A stretch of 64,000 nt of DNA. Source: Proteobacteria bacterium SG_bin6 (GTDB taxonomy: Bacteria; Pseudomonadota; Alphaproteobacteria; Sphingomonadales; Sphingomonadaceae). The notes below the pieces were generated by a model. It saw only the letters and a list, made by a program, of their open reading frames with translations, made no database searches and was not told the origin of the DNA. This document shows positions 53,492-61,210 of this stretch, piece after piece (position 1 is the stretch's first letter; each line of letters starts with the position of its first letter). A program made the position numbers and the translations under genes. Location of the stretch: contig LWDJ01000042.1 of assembly GCA_002083435.1 (NCBI GenBank), positions 1-64,000 of the forward strand, written 5' to 3'.

Positions 53492-54874
53492 TCAGGCGGC
53501 GAGGCCGGCGTTGAGCAGGCGGACGTAGAGCGAAGGCGGCAGCGTCGCGCGGCGCGCCTGCCAGACCCAGAGGATGAGGAAGGGCAGCGCGAGCACCAGC
53601 ACCAGCGGGCCGGTGACGGGCGCGGTGCCGATCTGCGGCACCGCCCGTTCGATCAGCAGCAGCCCCGCGGTATGGCCGGCGGCGAGCAGCGCGCCGAGCC
53701 CGATCAGCTGCGGCCAGCGCGGCGTCGTGGCGTTGGCCGCGCTCACCAGCGTCATTACCCCGGTCGCCGTGGCGAGCATCAGCGGGAGCAGCGTCGCGCT
53801 TGCCCCGCCGGTCCACAGCATCACCCCGCCCAGGCCAAGCACCAGCACCGCGACCGCGTCGGCCACCGTCGCATCGGGGCGGCGCAGCGCCGGAGCGCTC
53901 GAGGTGCCGATCGCCGATCCCGAGGCGAGGAACAGCCATGCCTTGAACAGGCCATGCGCGATCAGATGCCACAGCGCGGCGCCATAGGCGCCCAGGCCGC
54001 ACGACAGGATCATGAACCCCATCTGCGCGACGGTCGATCCGGCGAGCGCGCGCTTGATATCGGGGCGCACCAGCGCGATGCCGGTGCCCCACAAGGCGGC
54101 GATCGTGCCGGCGATGATCGCCGCGAGCTGCACCGCCGGCGCGGCCTCGATCACCGGCGCGAAGCGGATCAGCAGGAAGCCGCCGGCGTTGACCAGCCCG
54201 GCGTGCATCAGCGCCGAAACCGGGGTCGGCGCGGTCATCGAGCCGATCAGCCAGCTTTCGAACGGTGGCAGCGCCGAGCGCGCCATCGCCGCGACCAGCA
54301 CCAGCGCCGCGATCGCGATCAGCACTTCGGGTTCGAAGCTGGTCTCGGCGGAGACGATCACGCCGAGGCTCAGGCTACCGGCGTGCGCGGCGGCGAGCGC
54401 CAGCGCGGTGAGCAGCGCGGCATCGCCGAGGAGGAAAGCGCGGCGGGCGCGAGCGGCGGCGGCGCGCGCCTCCGCCCAGCCATCGACGTGCCCGATCAGC
54501 CGCGCGAGCAGCTGCCCGCTCAGCAGCCAGGCGGCGGCGAAGGCGATGACATTGTCGAGCACCACCACCGCGAGCACGCTGGCGGCAAGCGCCGAGACCA
54601 TCGCGGCGAAGCGGCGCGGAGCATGGTCGGCGCGCAGATAACGCTGCGAGAAGGCGAGCACGATCGTCGCGACGAAGCTCGTCAGCACCAGCAGCGCCAG
54701 GCTCTGCCCTGGGGCGGCGATCGCCCCCGTGCCAGCGGCGATGGCGAGCGCCAGGCTCATCGCGAACGCGACGCCCATGCTGGCCGCCGCGCGCCCGATC
54801 GCAAGCGAGGCCGGCGCCTGCATGGCGGCAAACGCGGCGAGCGCGGCCATCAGGGCGGGAAGCAGCAAGATCAT
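53492..54874 (-). CDS. dabB: Inorganic carbon transporter membrane subunit DabB (NuoL-like)
   Basis: DabB is related to the proton-pumping NuoL/MrpA subunits and is thought to conduct the cation that drives DabA. The 460-residue protein has about 13-14 hydrophobic segments; NuoL-family features include SGQLLARLIGHVDGWAEARA, FESWLIGSMTAPTPVSALMH, AGLVNAGGFLLIRF and STVAQMGFMILSCGLGAYGA, followed by ALWHLIAHGLFKAWLFLASG with the conserved His and Lys residues of the ion path. It is shorter than NuoL, as expected for DabB. GGAGG precedes ATG 54874. First gene of the operon and divergent from the LysR gene. Confidence 0.92.
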   Translation of the reverse strand: MILLLPALMAALAAFAAMQAPASLAIGRAAASMGVAFAMSLALAIAAGTGAIAAPGQSLALLVLTSFVATIVLAFSQRYLRADHAPRRFAAMVSALAASVLAVVVLDNVIAFAAAWLLSGQLLARLIGHVDGWAEARAAAARARRAFLLGDAALLTALALAAAHAGSLSLGVIVSAETSFEPEVLIAIAALVLVAAMARSALPPFESWLIGSMTAPTPVSALMHAGLVNAGGFLLIRFAPVIEAAPAVQLAAIIAGTIAALWGTGIALVRPDIKRALAGSTVAQMGFMILSCGLGAYGAALWHLIAHGLFKAWLFLASGSAIGTSSAPALRRPDATVADAVAVLVLGLGGVMLWTGGASATLLPLMLATATGVMTLVSAANATTPRWPQLIGLGALLAAGHTAGLLLIERAVPQIGTAPVTGPLVLVLALPFLILWVWQARRATLPPSLYVRLLNAGLAA

Positions 54875-54943
54875 TCCATCCTCCAATCGTTCCACGCCCC
54901 ATGACGACCGGAGGATCATTTGCAAAACGAGTAGTTGCAATCG

Positions 54944-54955
54944 TATCAATTGATA
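54944..54955. promoter_or_regulatory. Candidate LysR-type operator between dabB and its regulator
   Basis: TATCAATTGATA is a perfect 12-bp palindrome 15 bases upstream of the LysR-type gene start and 70 bases from dabB. It has the T-N-A symmetry and ATC/GAT arms often bound by LysR-type regulators, and it sits in the only AT-rich stretch of the 95-base divergent region. Confidence 0.55.
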
Positions 54956-54969
54956 ATCACAATGGCGAG

Positions 54970-55833
54970 ATGCCCCATCGGACGCTCGACCTCGATCTCC
55001 TGCGCGCTTTCGTCACCGTCGCCGATTGCGGCGGCTTCACCCGCGCGGGCGCGCTGCTCGGGCGGACCCAGTCGACGATTTCGCTGCAGATCAAGCGGCT
55101 GGAGGACTCGCTCGGCGGCCGGCCGGTGTTCGAGCGTACCCCGCGCCACCTGCGGCTGACGAGCGAGGGGCAGACCCTGCTCCACCACGCCCGGGCGATG
55201 CTGCGGTTGAACGACGCCGCGCTCGCCGAACTGATCGAGCCCGAGGTGGCGGGCCTCGTCCGGCTCGGCGTGCCCGAGGATTTCGCGACCGCGCATCTGC
55301 CGACGGTGCTCGCCGAGTTCACCGACGCGCACCCCAAGGTCGAGCTGGAGGTGACCTGCGACCTGACGCTCAATCTCCAGGCCAAGTTCCGCGGCGGCGG
55401 GTTCGACCTCGTCTTGCTGAAGCGCGAGCCCGGCGTCGTCGTGGAGGGGATGCGGGTGTGGCGCGAGCCGCTGATCTGGGTCGCGCGCGATGCGCTCTCG
55501 GTGCCCGCCGAGGGGCCACTGCCGCTGATCGTCTCGCCCGATCCGTGCGTCTATCGCAGCCGCGCGGTCGCGGCGCTCGAGGGGCAAGGGCGGCGCTGGC
55601 GGATCGCCTATACCTCGACCTCGCTCGCGGGCACGCAGGCGGCGGTGCGCGCGGGGCTCGGCGTCGCGGTGCTGCCGCGCGAGATGTGCCCGCCGGGGCT
55701 GAAGCCGGTCGGTGCCGACATCGCCCTGCCCGGGCTCGCCGACACCGAGATCGCGCTGATCGAGGCGCCGGGCGCCTCGGTGACGGCACACCGCTTCGCC
55801 CAGCACATCGCGGCGGCGCTGGAGCGGCTTTGA
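54970..55833 (+). CDS. LysR family regulator, probable DAB operon regulator
   Basis: A 287-residue LysR-type regulator. The N-terminal winged helix (LDLDLLRAFVTVADCGGFTR, AGALLGRTQSTISLQIKRLE, SLGGRPVFERTPRHLRLT) is canonical; the C-terminal effector domain spans about residues 92-287 (LVRLGVPEDFATAHLPTVLA). Being divergent from dabB with a shared palindrome, it is likely to control the carbon-pump operon and itself, perhaps in response to CO2/bicarbonate or a metabolite, as CmpR/CbbR do. The specific effector is unknown. Other in-frame starts exist upstream (ATG 54901), but the family pattern begins at ATG 54970. A palindromic element follows directly after the stop. Confidence 0.9.
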   Translation: MPHRTLDLDLLRAFVTVADCGGFTRAGALLGRTQSTISLQIKRLEDSLGGRPVFERTPRHLRLTSEGQTLLHHARAMLRLNDAALAELIEPEVAGLVRLGVPEDFATAHLPTVLAEFTDAHPKVELEVTCDLTLNLQAKFRGGGFDLVLLKREPGVVVEGMRVWREPLIWVARDALSVPAEGPLPLIVSPDPCVYRSRAVAALEGQGRRWRIAYTSTSLAGTQAAVRAGLGVAVLPREMCPPGLKPVGADIALPGLADTEIALIEAPGASVTAHRFAQHIAAALERL

Positions 55834-55841
55834 GAGTTCGT

Positions 55842-55976
55842 TTGAAAAAGGCGCGGTGCGCCTTTTTCAAGGCGGCACCGGCCCGCTCCCCCACCCGGCC
55901 ACCCAACGGCAGTATTCTATGGGTGGCCGGGTGGGGGAGCGGGCCGGTACCGCGAAATGCGCGGCAAGCGCATTTC
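55842..55976. repeat. Palindromic intergenic element with a 29-bp perfect inverted repeat
   Basis: Three perfect hairpins follow each other: TTGAAAAAGGCGC/GCGCCTTTTTCAA (55842-55870, 3-base loop); a 29-bp inverted repeat (55877-55905 with 55920-55948, 14-base spacer, arms starting ACCGGCCCGCTCC); and GAAATGCGC/GCGCATTTC (55954-55976, 5-base loop). The first hairpin ends with a T-run on the plus strand within its arm and may also terminate the LysR transcript. No gene is encoded. The layout suggests a mobile-type palindromic repeat. Confidence 0.8.
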
Positions 55977-56003
55977 CAGACAGACTCTAACCGGCCTCCG
56001 GCG

Positions 56004-56972
56004 TCACCCCAGCCGGTGTTCGCCCTTCACCCAGCGCACCGTGCCCGAGCTCGCGCGCATCACCACGCTGTCGGTCGTCAGCCGCGTCCCCTGCCGCTTC
56101 ACGCCCGCGAGCAGCGAGCCATCGGTCACGCCGGTCGCCGCGAAGATGCAGTCGCCGCGCGCGAGTTCCTTCAGGTCATATTGCTTGTCGAGATCGGCGA
56201 TGCCCCATTTGCGCGCCCGCGCGCGCTCGTCATCGTTGCGGAACACCAGCCGGCCCTTGAACTGCCCGCCGACACAGCGCAAAGCCGCCGCCGCGAGCAC
56301 CCCCTCGGGCGCGCCGCCCTGGCCGATATAGATGTCGATCCCCGTCTCCGGGTTGGTCGTCGCGATCACGCCCGCCACGTCGCCATCGGGGATGAGGGTG
56401 ATGCCGCAGCCGAGCTTGCGCAGTTCCTTGATCAGCTTTTCGTGGCGCGGGCGATCGAGCACGCACGCCATGATGTCCTTGGCTTTCACCCCCTTGGCCT
56501 TGGCGAGCTTCTTGATCGTGGTCGCGACCGGGGCGTCGAGATCGATCAGATCGGCCGGATAGCCGGGGCCGATCGCCATCTTCTCCATATAGACGTCGGG
56601 CGCGTTGAGCAGGCATCCTTGTTCGGCGATCGCCAGCACCGCGAGCGCGTTCGGCCCGGCCTTCGCCGTGATCGTCGTGCCTTCGAGTGGATCGAGCGCG
56701 ATGTCGATCGCCGGCCCCTTGCCGATTGCCGAGCCCACTTTCTCGCCGATATAGAGCATCGGCGCCTCGTCGCGCTCGCCCTCGCCGATCACGACGGTGC
56801 CGTCCATGTAGAGCTCGTTGAGCGCCTCGCGCATCGCCTCGACCGCGGCGGCATCGGCGGCCTTTTCGTCGCCGCGCCCGATGAGCTTGGCGGCGGCGAT
56901 CGCGGCGGCCTCCGTCACCCGCACCATTTCGAGCACGAGCACGCGATCGAGAACTTTGCTGGCCTTGGGCAT
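56004..56972 (-). CDS. glpX: Class II fructose-1,6-bisphosphatase
   Basis: GlpX hydrolyses fructose-1,6-bisphosphate to fructose-6-phosphate in gluconeogenesis. The 322-residue protein shows the Li-sensitive phosphatase motifs of the family: GTVVIGEGERDEAPMLYIGE, IDIALDPLEGTTITAKAGPN, CVLDRPRHEKLIKELRKLGC, GQGGAPEGVLAAAALRCVGG and the C-terminal GTRLTTDSVVMRASSGTVRW. Length is typical. AGGGGAG precedes ATG 56972, and the frame remains open upstream to 57053 without better starts. It ends 28 bases past the palindromic element and is 64 bases from the end of the TcmP gene on the same strand. Confidence 0.95.
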   Translation of the reverse strand: MPKASKVLDRVLVLEMVRVTEAAAIAAAKLIGRGDEKAADAAAVEAMREALNELYMDGTVVIGEGERDEAPMLYIGEKVGSAIGKGPAIDIALDPLEGTTITAKAGPNALAVLAIAEQGCLLNAPDVYMEKMAIGPGYPADLIDLDAPVATTIKKLAKAKGVKAKDIMACVLDRPRHEKLIKELRKLGCGITLIPDGDVAGVIATTNPETGIDIYIGQGGAPEGVLAAAALRCVGGQFKGRLVFRNDDERARARKWGIADLDKQYDLKELARGDCIFAATGVTDGSLLAGVKRQGTRLTTDSVVMRASSGTVRWVKGEHRLG

Positions 56973-57036
56973 GGCTACTCCCCTGTTTTGCCGCGGCGAT
57001 AGGGGGTGGTGCGGGGATTGTCGAGGGCGGGGGACC

Positions 57037-57972
57037 CTACTGCTGGCCTCCATATTTCTTCACTTGAGCAGCTACGCCCTTCTTTATTAGCCGGATCGCT
57101 GTTTCGCTCGGGTTACCGCTGAGAAGAAACAGGGCGAACTGACGCAGCCTTCGCCGAGTGAGGATTGGGATGGGCTCCGAAACAAACTTAAAGATCGTCG
57201 CTAATCGGCTCGCCGCATAGCGCTCAACCTTGTTAGCATCGGCATTACGGCTGGGCACCCCTGCCTCAGCAAAATCAAAGAGATCTGCTGATGGAGGTCG
57301 CGCCTCATAAAAGTGCTGTTCCCAATCGGACGTCCCAAATATTTCGTCGAGAGCCCCCCGTTTGCCTTCATCCAGGGCGCGATGATCGTGACTAAGCTGT
57401 CGCAAAGCAGCATGAAGCGGGAATAGATACCAAACATCGGCACGCTTAGTGTCTGCTAGGAATCGCAGCGTTTCCCAGCGGACCGACATGCCGTAAGGGT
57501 CTAGAAATACGACTGCGCGCTGAAGACCCCTACGGTCTCGCTGCTGCCAAGGTGCTTCAGTAAATATCTTTCGAAGTTCGTCGTTGGCGTCGCCGGCTAC
57601 GCATTGAATGTCGCGCCCAGGAAATTCCGCCTTCAAGTTCTCCAGTGCAGCAAATCGGGCGACATTTTTCTCGATGAACACGAGATGGCGGAAGGGAGGG
57701 TCAACAGCGATGGCTCGTCGTGCCGATCCCTCCAATCGGGCACGATCGAAAGTTCTTGGTTCTTGAGAAAACAGTTCCGACTCGGCCACTTCTACCGTTC
57801 TATCGCCGGTCCCCGCAAAGGCGTCTACATACCACGTTTCGAATGGGTCAGCTGCGCTTGGTGCCGCTTTGAGTGCTGTGGTATAGAATCCGAGATAATC
57901 GGCCACTGCATTCAACTTGATCTCGGTCCAGCTGCCTCCAAACCTGTGCTCGACACGCCTGCTTGCTACCAT
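57037..57972 (-). CDS. tcmP: Three-Cys-motif partner protein TcmP
   Basis: A 311-residue protein of the TcmP family, defined by constant pairing with a three-Cys-motif protein like the one divergently encoded at 58098. It has features of a class I methyltransferase fold: WYVDAFAGTGDR (Asp50-Gly56; motif I-like) and VVFLDPYGMSVRWETL (Asp158-Gly161; DPxY/motif IV-like), with HLVFIEKNVARFAALENLKA between them. Such motifs are common to nucleic-acid methyltransferases, but activity is unproven. Codons and base composition are visibly less GC-rich than the flanking genes. ATG 57972 is used; TTG 58002 is possible. The C-terminus is basic (RLIKKGVAAQVKKYGGQQ). Confidence 0.85.
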   Translation of the reverse strand: MVASRRVEHRFGGSWTEIKLNAVADYLGFYTTALKAAPSAADPFETWYVDAFAGTGDRTVEVAESELFSQEPRTFDRARLEGSARRAIAVDPPFRHLVFIEKNVARFAALENLKAEFPGRDIQCVAGDANDELRKIFTEAPWQQRDRRGLQRAVVFLDPYGMSVRWETLRFLADTKRADVWYLFPLHAALRQLSHDHRALDEGKRGALDEIFGTSDWEQHFYEARPPSADLFDFAEAGVPSRNADANKVERYAASRLATIFKFVSEPIPILTRRRLRQFALFLLSGNPSETAIRLIKKGVAAQVKKYGGQQ

Positions 57973-58097
57973 TCCAAGCTCTCCCAGGTAAAACTCTAAC
58001 AAATACTTTGGCGGTCTGGATAATCAGTTTCCAGCGCTTGCCAAGCGAATCGGTGAGTGGCATCGCTCAGCGGCTGTTCGGATCGAGGGAATTTGGC

Positions 58098-58829
58098 ATG
58101 GCAGACGGCAGCGCGATCGAATGGACCGATGCGACGTGGAACCCGGTTACCGGGTGCACCAAAATTACGTCCGGGTGCAACAATTGTTATGCTGCCCGAT
58201 TTTCCGAGCGCTTTCGCGGTGTTCGTGGCCACCCCTTTGAACACGGTTTCGACCTTACGTTAAGACCTGACCGGCTATCGCAACCGTTGGCTTGGCGTAG
58301 GTCTCGGATGATCTTTGTGAATTCGATGAGTGATCTCTTTCATAAGCAAGTTCCTCGATCATTCATCGACATAGTGTTTGACACGATGGAACAGGCGGAT
58401 TGGCACGTATTTCAAGTGCTCACTAAGAGATCGTCGCTCATGAGGGACTATCTTCGTCGCCGTTACATCGGTCGCAACGCTCCACGTCACATTTGGCTCG
58501 GTGTATCGGTAGAAGATGCGCGTGCCAAAACGAGAATAGAGCATCTTCGAGAAGCGCCCGCGAGTGTGCGGTTTCTTTCAATAGAGCCGCTGATTGGATC
58601 AATAGGCGCAATGGACCTTAACGACATTCACTGGGTGATTGCAGGCGGTGAGAGCGGGCCTGGAGCGCGGCCGATGCGTGTTGAGTGGGCGCGGGAGGTT
58701 AGGAATGAGTGTCAGCGGCAGAACGTTGCATTCTTCTTTAAACAGTGGGGTGGCCTACGACCTAAATCGGGTGGCCGGGAGCTTGATGGCCAGGAATGGA
58801 ACCAAATGCCTTCCAAAGCAGCAGCTTAG
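58098..58829 (+). CDS. Three-Cys-motif protein, phage Gp37/Gp68-like (DUF5131)
   Basis: A 243-residue DUF5131 protein. The N-terminus IEWTDATWNPVTGCTKITSG leads into the three-Cys motif Cys20-x6-Cys27-x2-Cys30 (CTKITSGCNNCYAARF), which resembles an Fe-S-binding site like that of radical-SAM enzymes, though the spacing differs from the usual Cx3Cx2C. Later conserved parts: FVNSMSDLFHKQVP, WHVFQVLTKRSSLMRDYLRR, IWLGVSVEDARAKTRIEHLR and the C-terminal AGGESGPGARPMRVEWAREV then FFFKQWGG. The family is found in phages and in genome islands. It forms a divergent pair with tcmP; the shared 125-base region should hold both promoters. GC content is below that of the surroundings. Confidence 0.87.
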   Translation: MADGSAIEWTDATWNPVTGCTKITSGCNNCYAARFSERFRGVRGHPFEHGFDLTLRPDRLSQPLAWRRSRMIFVNSMSDLFHKQVPRSFIDIVFDTMEQADWHVFQVLTKRSSLMRDYLRRRYIGRNAPRHIWLGVSVEDARAKTRIEHLREAPASVRFLSIEPLIGSIGAMDLNDIHWVIAGGESGPGARPMRVEWAREVRNECQRQNVAFFFKQWGGLRPKSGGRELDGQEWNQMPSKAAA

Positions 58830-58852
58830 CCGGTCCAAGGGACGATACCATT

Positions 58853-59665
58853 TCACCCCGCCCCCACCTCAAACAAAACCGGCCACCGCTTCCCCGTCAC
58901 GTACAGCTTCTTCGTCGCCCCATCCCAGGCGATCCCGTTCGCCACATCGTCGCGGCCGTCGGTCCCCGCCTTGGCGTGGAGGTCGCTCACGTCGATCACA
59001 CCGGTCACCGCGCCGCTCGCCGGGTCGATGCGCACGATCAGGTCGGTCAGCCACACATTGGCGAGCACTTCGCCGTTCACATATTCCAGCTCGTTCAGGC
59101 GCGGCACCGGCTGGCCGTTCGCGGTCACGCGCACCCGGCCCAGCTCCTTGAAGCTGGCGGGGTCGATGAAGCGCAGCTCGGGGGTGCCGTCGGACATGAT
59201 CAGGCGGGTGCCGTCGCTGGTCAGCGCCCAGCCCTCGCCGGAATAACCGAACGTTCCCAGCCGCTTGAGCCCTGCGCGCGACCAGCGGAAGCCGCGATGG
59301 TGCTGCCACGTCAGGCTCAAGATCTGGTCGCGCCACGGCACGATCCCCTCGCCGAAATAGGGGCGCGGCACCGCCACCTGGCGCAGCACGCGGCCGGTCT
59401 TCAGCTCGACCTGGCGGACCGAGGAATGGCCGACCTCGCCGGTCGATTCCCACAGCTCGCCGCGATCGATGAACAGGCCTTCGGTATAGGCGCGGGTGTC
59501 GTGCGGGTATTCGGCTACCGCGACGGCGCGCGTGATCGGCAGCGGCGGCCCCGGCGGGGCAGCGCCGAGCAGCGCGGGGACCGCGCCGAGCAGCGCCAAA
59601 CCCGCGCGGCGCAGCGCGGTGCGGCGCGGGGCAAGGCGGGGCAACGGGAATGCGCGCGCACGCAT
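58853..59665 (-). CDS. Glutaminyl-peptide cyclotransferase, plant/bacterial type
   Basis: A 270-residue enzyme that converts N-terminal Gln of peptides to pyroglutamate. It belongs to the five-bladed beta-propeller type (PF05096), shown by YPHDTRAYTEGLFIDRGELW, ESTGEVGHSSVRQVELKTGR, YFGEGIVPWRDQILSLTWQH and NELEYVNGEVLANVWLTDLI, then DVANGIAWDGATKKLYVTGK. A signal peptide/anchor (RTALRRAGLALLGAVPALLG) implies export. Start ATG 59665 overlaps the dapD stop by one base (TGATG), so expression is coupled to lysine biosynthesis, probably without functional meaning. The gene directly follows the TcmP/DUF5131 block (23-base convergent gap). Confidence 0.9.
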   Translation of the reverse strand: MRARAFPLPRLAPRRTALRRAGLALLGAVPALLGAAPPGPPLPITRAVAVAEYPHDTRAYTEGLFIDRGELWESTGEVGHSSVRQVELKTGRVLRQVAVPRPYFGEGIVPWRDQILSLTWQHHRGFRWSRAGLKRLGTFGYSGEGWALTSDGTRLIMSDGTPELRFIDPASFKELGRVRVTANGQPVPRLNELEYVNGEVLANVWLTDLIVRIDPASGAVTGVIDVSDLHAKAGTDGRDDVANGIAWDGATKKLYVTGKRWPVLFEVGAG

Positions 59666-60486
59666 CAGTCGCGCAGCAATTCGTTGATGCCGGTCTTGGC
59701 GCGGGTCTGCGCGTCGACCTGCTTGACGATCACCGCGCAGTAGAGCGCCGGCTTCCCCTCGCCCCCGCCGATCGAGCCGGGGACGACGACCGCATAGGGC
59801 GGCACGACGCCGCGATGGACTTCGCCGGTCGCGCGGTCGATGATCTTGGTCGAGGCGCCGAGATAGACGCCCATCGAAAGCACCGCGCCCTCGCCGACGC
59901 GCACGCCCTCGGCGACTTCCGCGCGGGCGCCGATGAACGCGCCGTCGCCGATGATGACGGGGCCGGCCTGGAGCGGTTCGAGCACGCCGCCGATCCCGGC
60001 GCCGCCCGAGATATGGACGTTCGCGCCGATCTGCGCGCAGCTGCCAACGGTGGCCCAGGTATCGACCATCGTTCCCTCACCGACATGGGCGCCGATGTTG
60101 ACGAAGCTCGGCATCAGCACCGCGCCCTTGCCGATATACGCGCCGCGGCGGACGATCGCTCCCGGAACCGCGCGGAAACCCGCCTGGCGGAACTCGCCCG
60201 CGCCCCAGCCGGCGAATTTGCTCGGCACCTTGTCCCACCAGTTCGCGCCGCCGGGGCCGCCGGCGATCTCGGCCATGTCGTTCAGGCGGAAGGAGAGCAG
60301 CACGGCTTTCTTCAGCCACTGGTTGACGCGCCAGCCCTCGCCATCGGGCTCCGCCACCCGCGCCGCGCCGCTGTCGAGCAGCGCGATCGCTTGTTCGACG
60401 GCGTCGCGCGCTTCGCCCTTGGTATCGGCGCTCAGGCTCTCGCGCGCGTCCCAGGCGCGTTCGATCGCGGTTTCCAAATCGCTCAT
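59665..60486 (-). CDS. dapD: 2,3,4,5-tetrahydropyridine-2,6-dicarboxylate N-succinyltransferase
   Basis: DapD adds a succinyl group to tetrahydrodipicolinate in the lysine/diaminopimelate pathway. The 273-residue product has an N-terminal helical domain (DLETAIERAWDARESLSADT) and a left-handed beta-helix of hexapeptide repeats (AVPGAIVRRGAYIGKGAVLM; PSFVNIGAHVGEGTMVDTWA; TVGSCAQIGANVHISGGAGI; GGVLEPLQAGPVIIGDGAFI). All family landmarks are present. Start ATG 60486 overlaps the stop of the HAD nucleotidase gene (ATGA at 60483-60486). The three genes nucleotidase-dapD-cyclotransferase form a tight operon. Confidence 0.97.
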   Translation of the reverse strand: MSDLETAIERAWDARESLSADTKGEARDAVEQAIALLDSGAARVAEPDGEGWRVNQWLKKAVLLSFRLNDMAEIAGGPGGANWWDKVPSKFAGWGAGEFRQAGFRAVPGAIVRRGAYIGKGAVLMPSFVNIGAHVGEGTMVDTWATVGSCAQIGANVHISGGAGIGGVLEPLQAGPVIIGDGAFIGARAEVAEGVRVGEGAVLSMGVYLGASTKIIDRATGEVHRGVVPPYAVVVPGSIGGGEGKPALYCAVIVKQVDAQTRAKTGINELLRD

Positions 60487-61148
60487 GCGTCCTCCATCAC
60501 CTGATGCAGCCACCGCGCGAGATCGGTGACGGTGTAATCGATATAGTCCTGCGCCGGGCCGGGGCCTTGCTCCGAACCGTTGTTCACCCACACGGTCGTC
60601 ATCCCGATCGCCTTGGCCGGCGCCAGGTTGCGCGCCATGTCCTCGACGAACAGTGAGGCGTGGGGGTCGAGATCATAGGCCTCGCACAGCCCGCGATAGA
60701 TTTGCGGCTGGGGCTTGGGGACATAGTTGGTCGCGTGGATGTCGTGGATCGCCTCGAACGCCTCGCCCAGGCCGAGCTTGCCGAGGACTTTGCGCGCATA
60801 GGGCGCGTCGCCATTGGTGAAGATCAGCTTCCTGCCCGGCAGCCGCGCGATCGCGGCGACGAGCGGAGCGTCATGCTCGAGCACGTCCATCTCGACATCG
60901 TGGACGAAGCCCAGATAGTCGTGCGGATCGACGCCATGCTCGGCCATCAGCCCGGCGAGCGTGGTGCCCTGCTCATGGAAATAGCGCTTCTGCAGCGCGT
61001 GCGCCTGGTCGATCGGCAGGCCCAGCCTATCGGCGACATAGCGGCCGATGCGGGCGTCGATCTGGGGGAACAGGTTGACGCTGGCGGGGTACAGCGTGTT
61101 GTCCAGATCGAAGATCCAGTTGCGAACATGGGCGAGCGCCGCGATCAT
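60483..61148 (-). CDS. HAD-type pyrimidine 5'-nucleotidase
   Basis: A 221-residue HAD phosphatase of the SDT1/pyrimidine nucleotidase type: motif I WIFDLDNTLYPASVNLFPQI (Asp14, Asp16), motif II KLIFTNGDAPYARKVLGKLG, motif III Lys in ATNYVPKPQPQIYRGL, motif IV SLFVEDMARNLAPAKAIGMT. The FDLDNTLYP start and IDARIGRYVADRLG cap region mark the subgroup, which dephosphorylates UMP/CMP or related phosphates. It frequently precedes dapD in alphaproteobacteria, as here, with a four-base overlap. The physiological link to dapD is not understood. Confidence 0.9.
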   Translation of the reverse strand: MIAALAHVRNWIFDLDNTLYPASVNLFPQIDARIGRYVADRLGLPIDQAHALQKRYFHEQGTTLAGLMAEHGVDPHDYLGFVHDVEMDVLEHDAPLVAAIARLPGRKLIFTNGDAPYARKVLGKLGLGEAFEAIHDIHATNYVPKPQPQIYRGLCEAYDLDPHASLFVEDMARNLAPAKAIGMTTVWVNNGSEQGPGPAQDYIDYTVTDLARWLHQVMEDA

Positions 61149-61210
61149 GGCGCCGCCTTAGGCGCGCGAGCGGCGCGGGAGCAAGCCGCGATGGCCGCGT
61201 CGCTACGCGA

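Noticed and set aside
53672..54904. 410-codon plus-strand frame across dabB
   Set aside because: Gln/Arg/His-rich shadow of a membrane protein gene.
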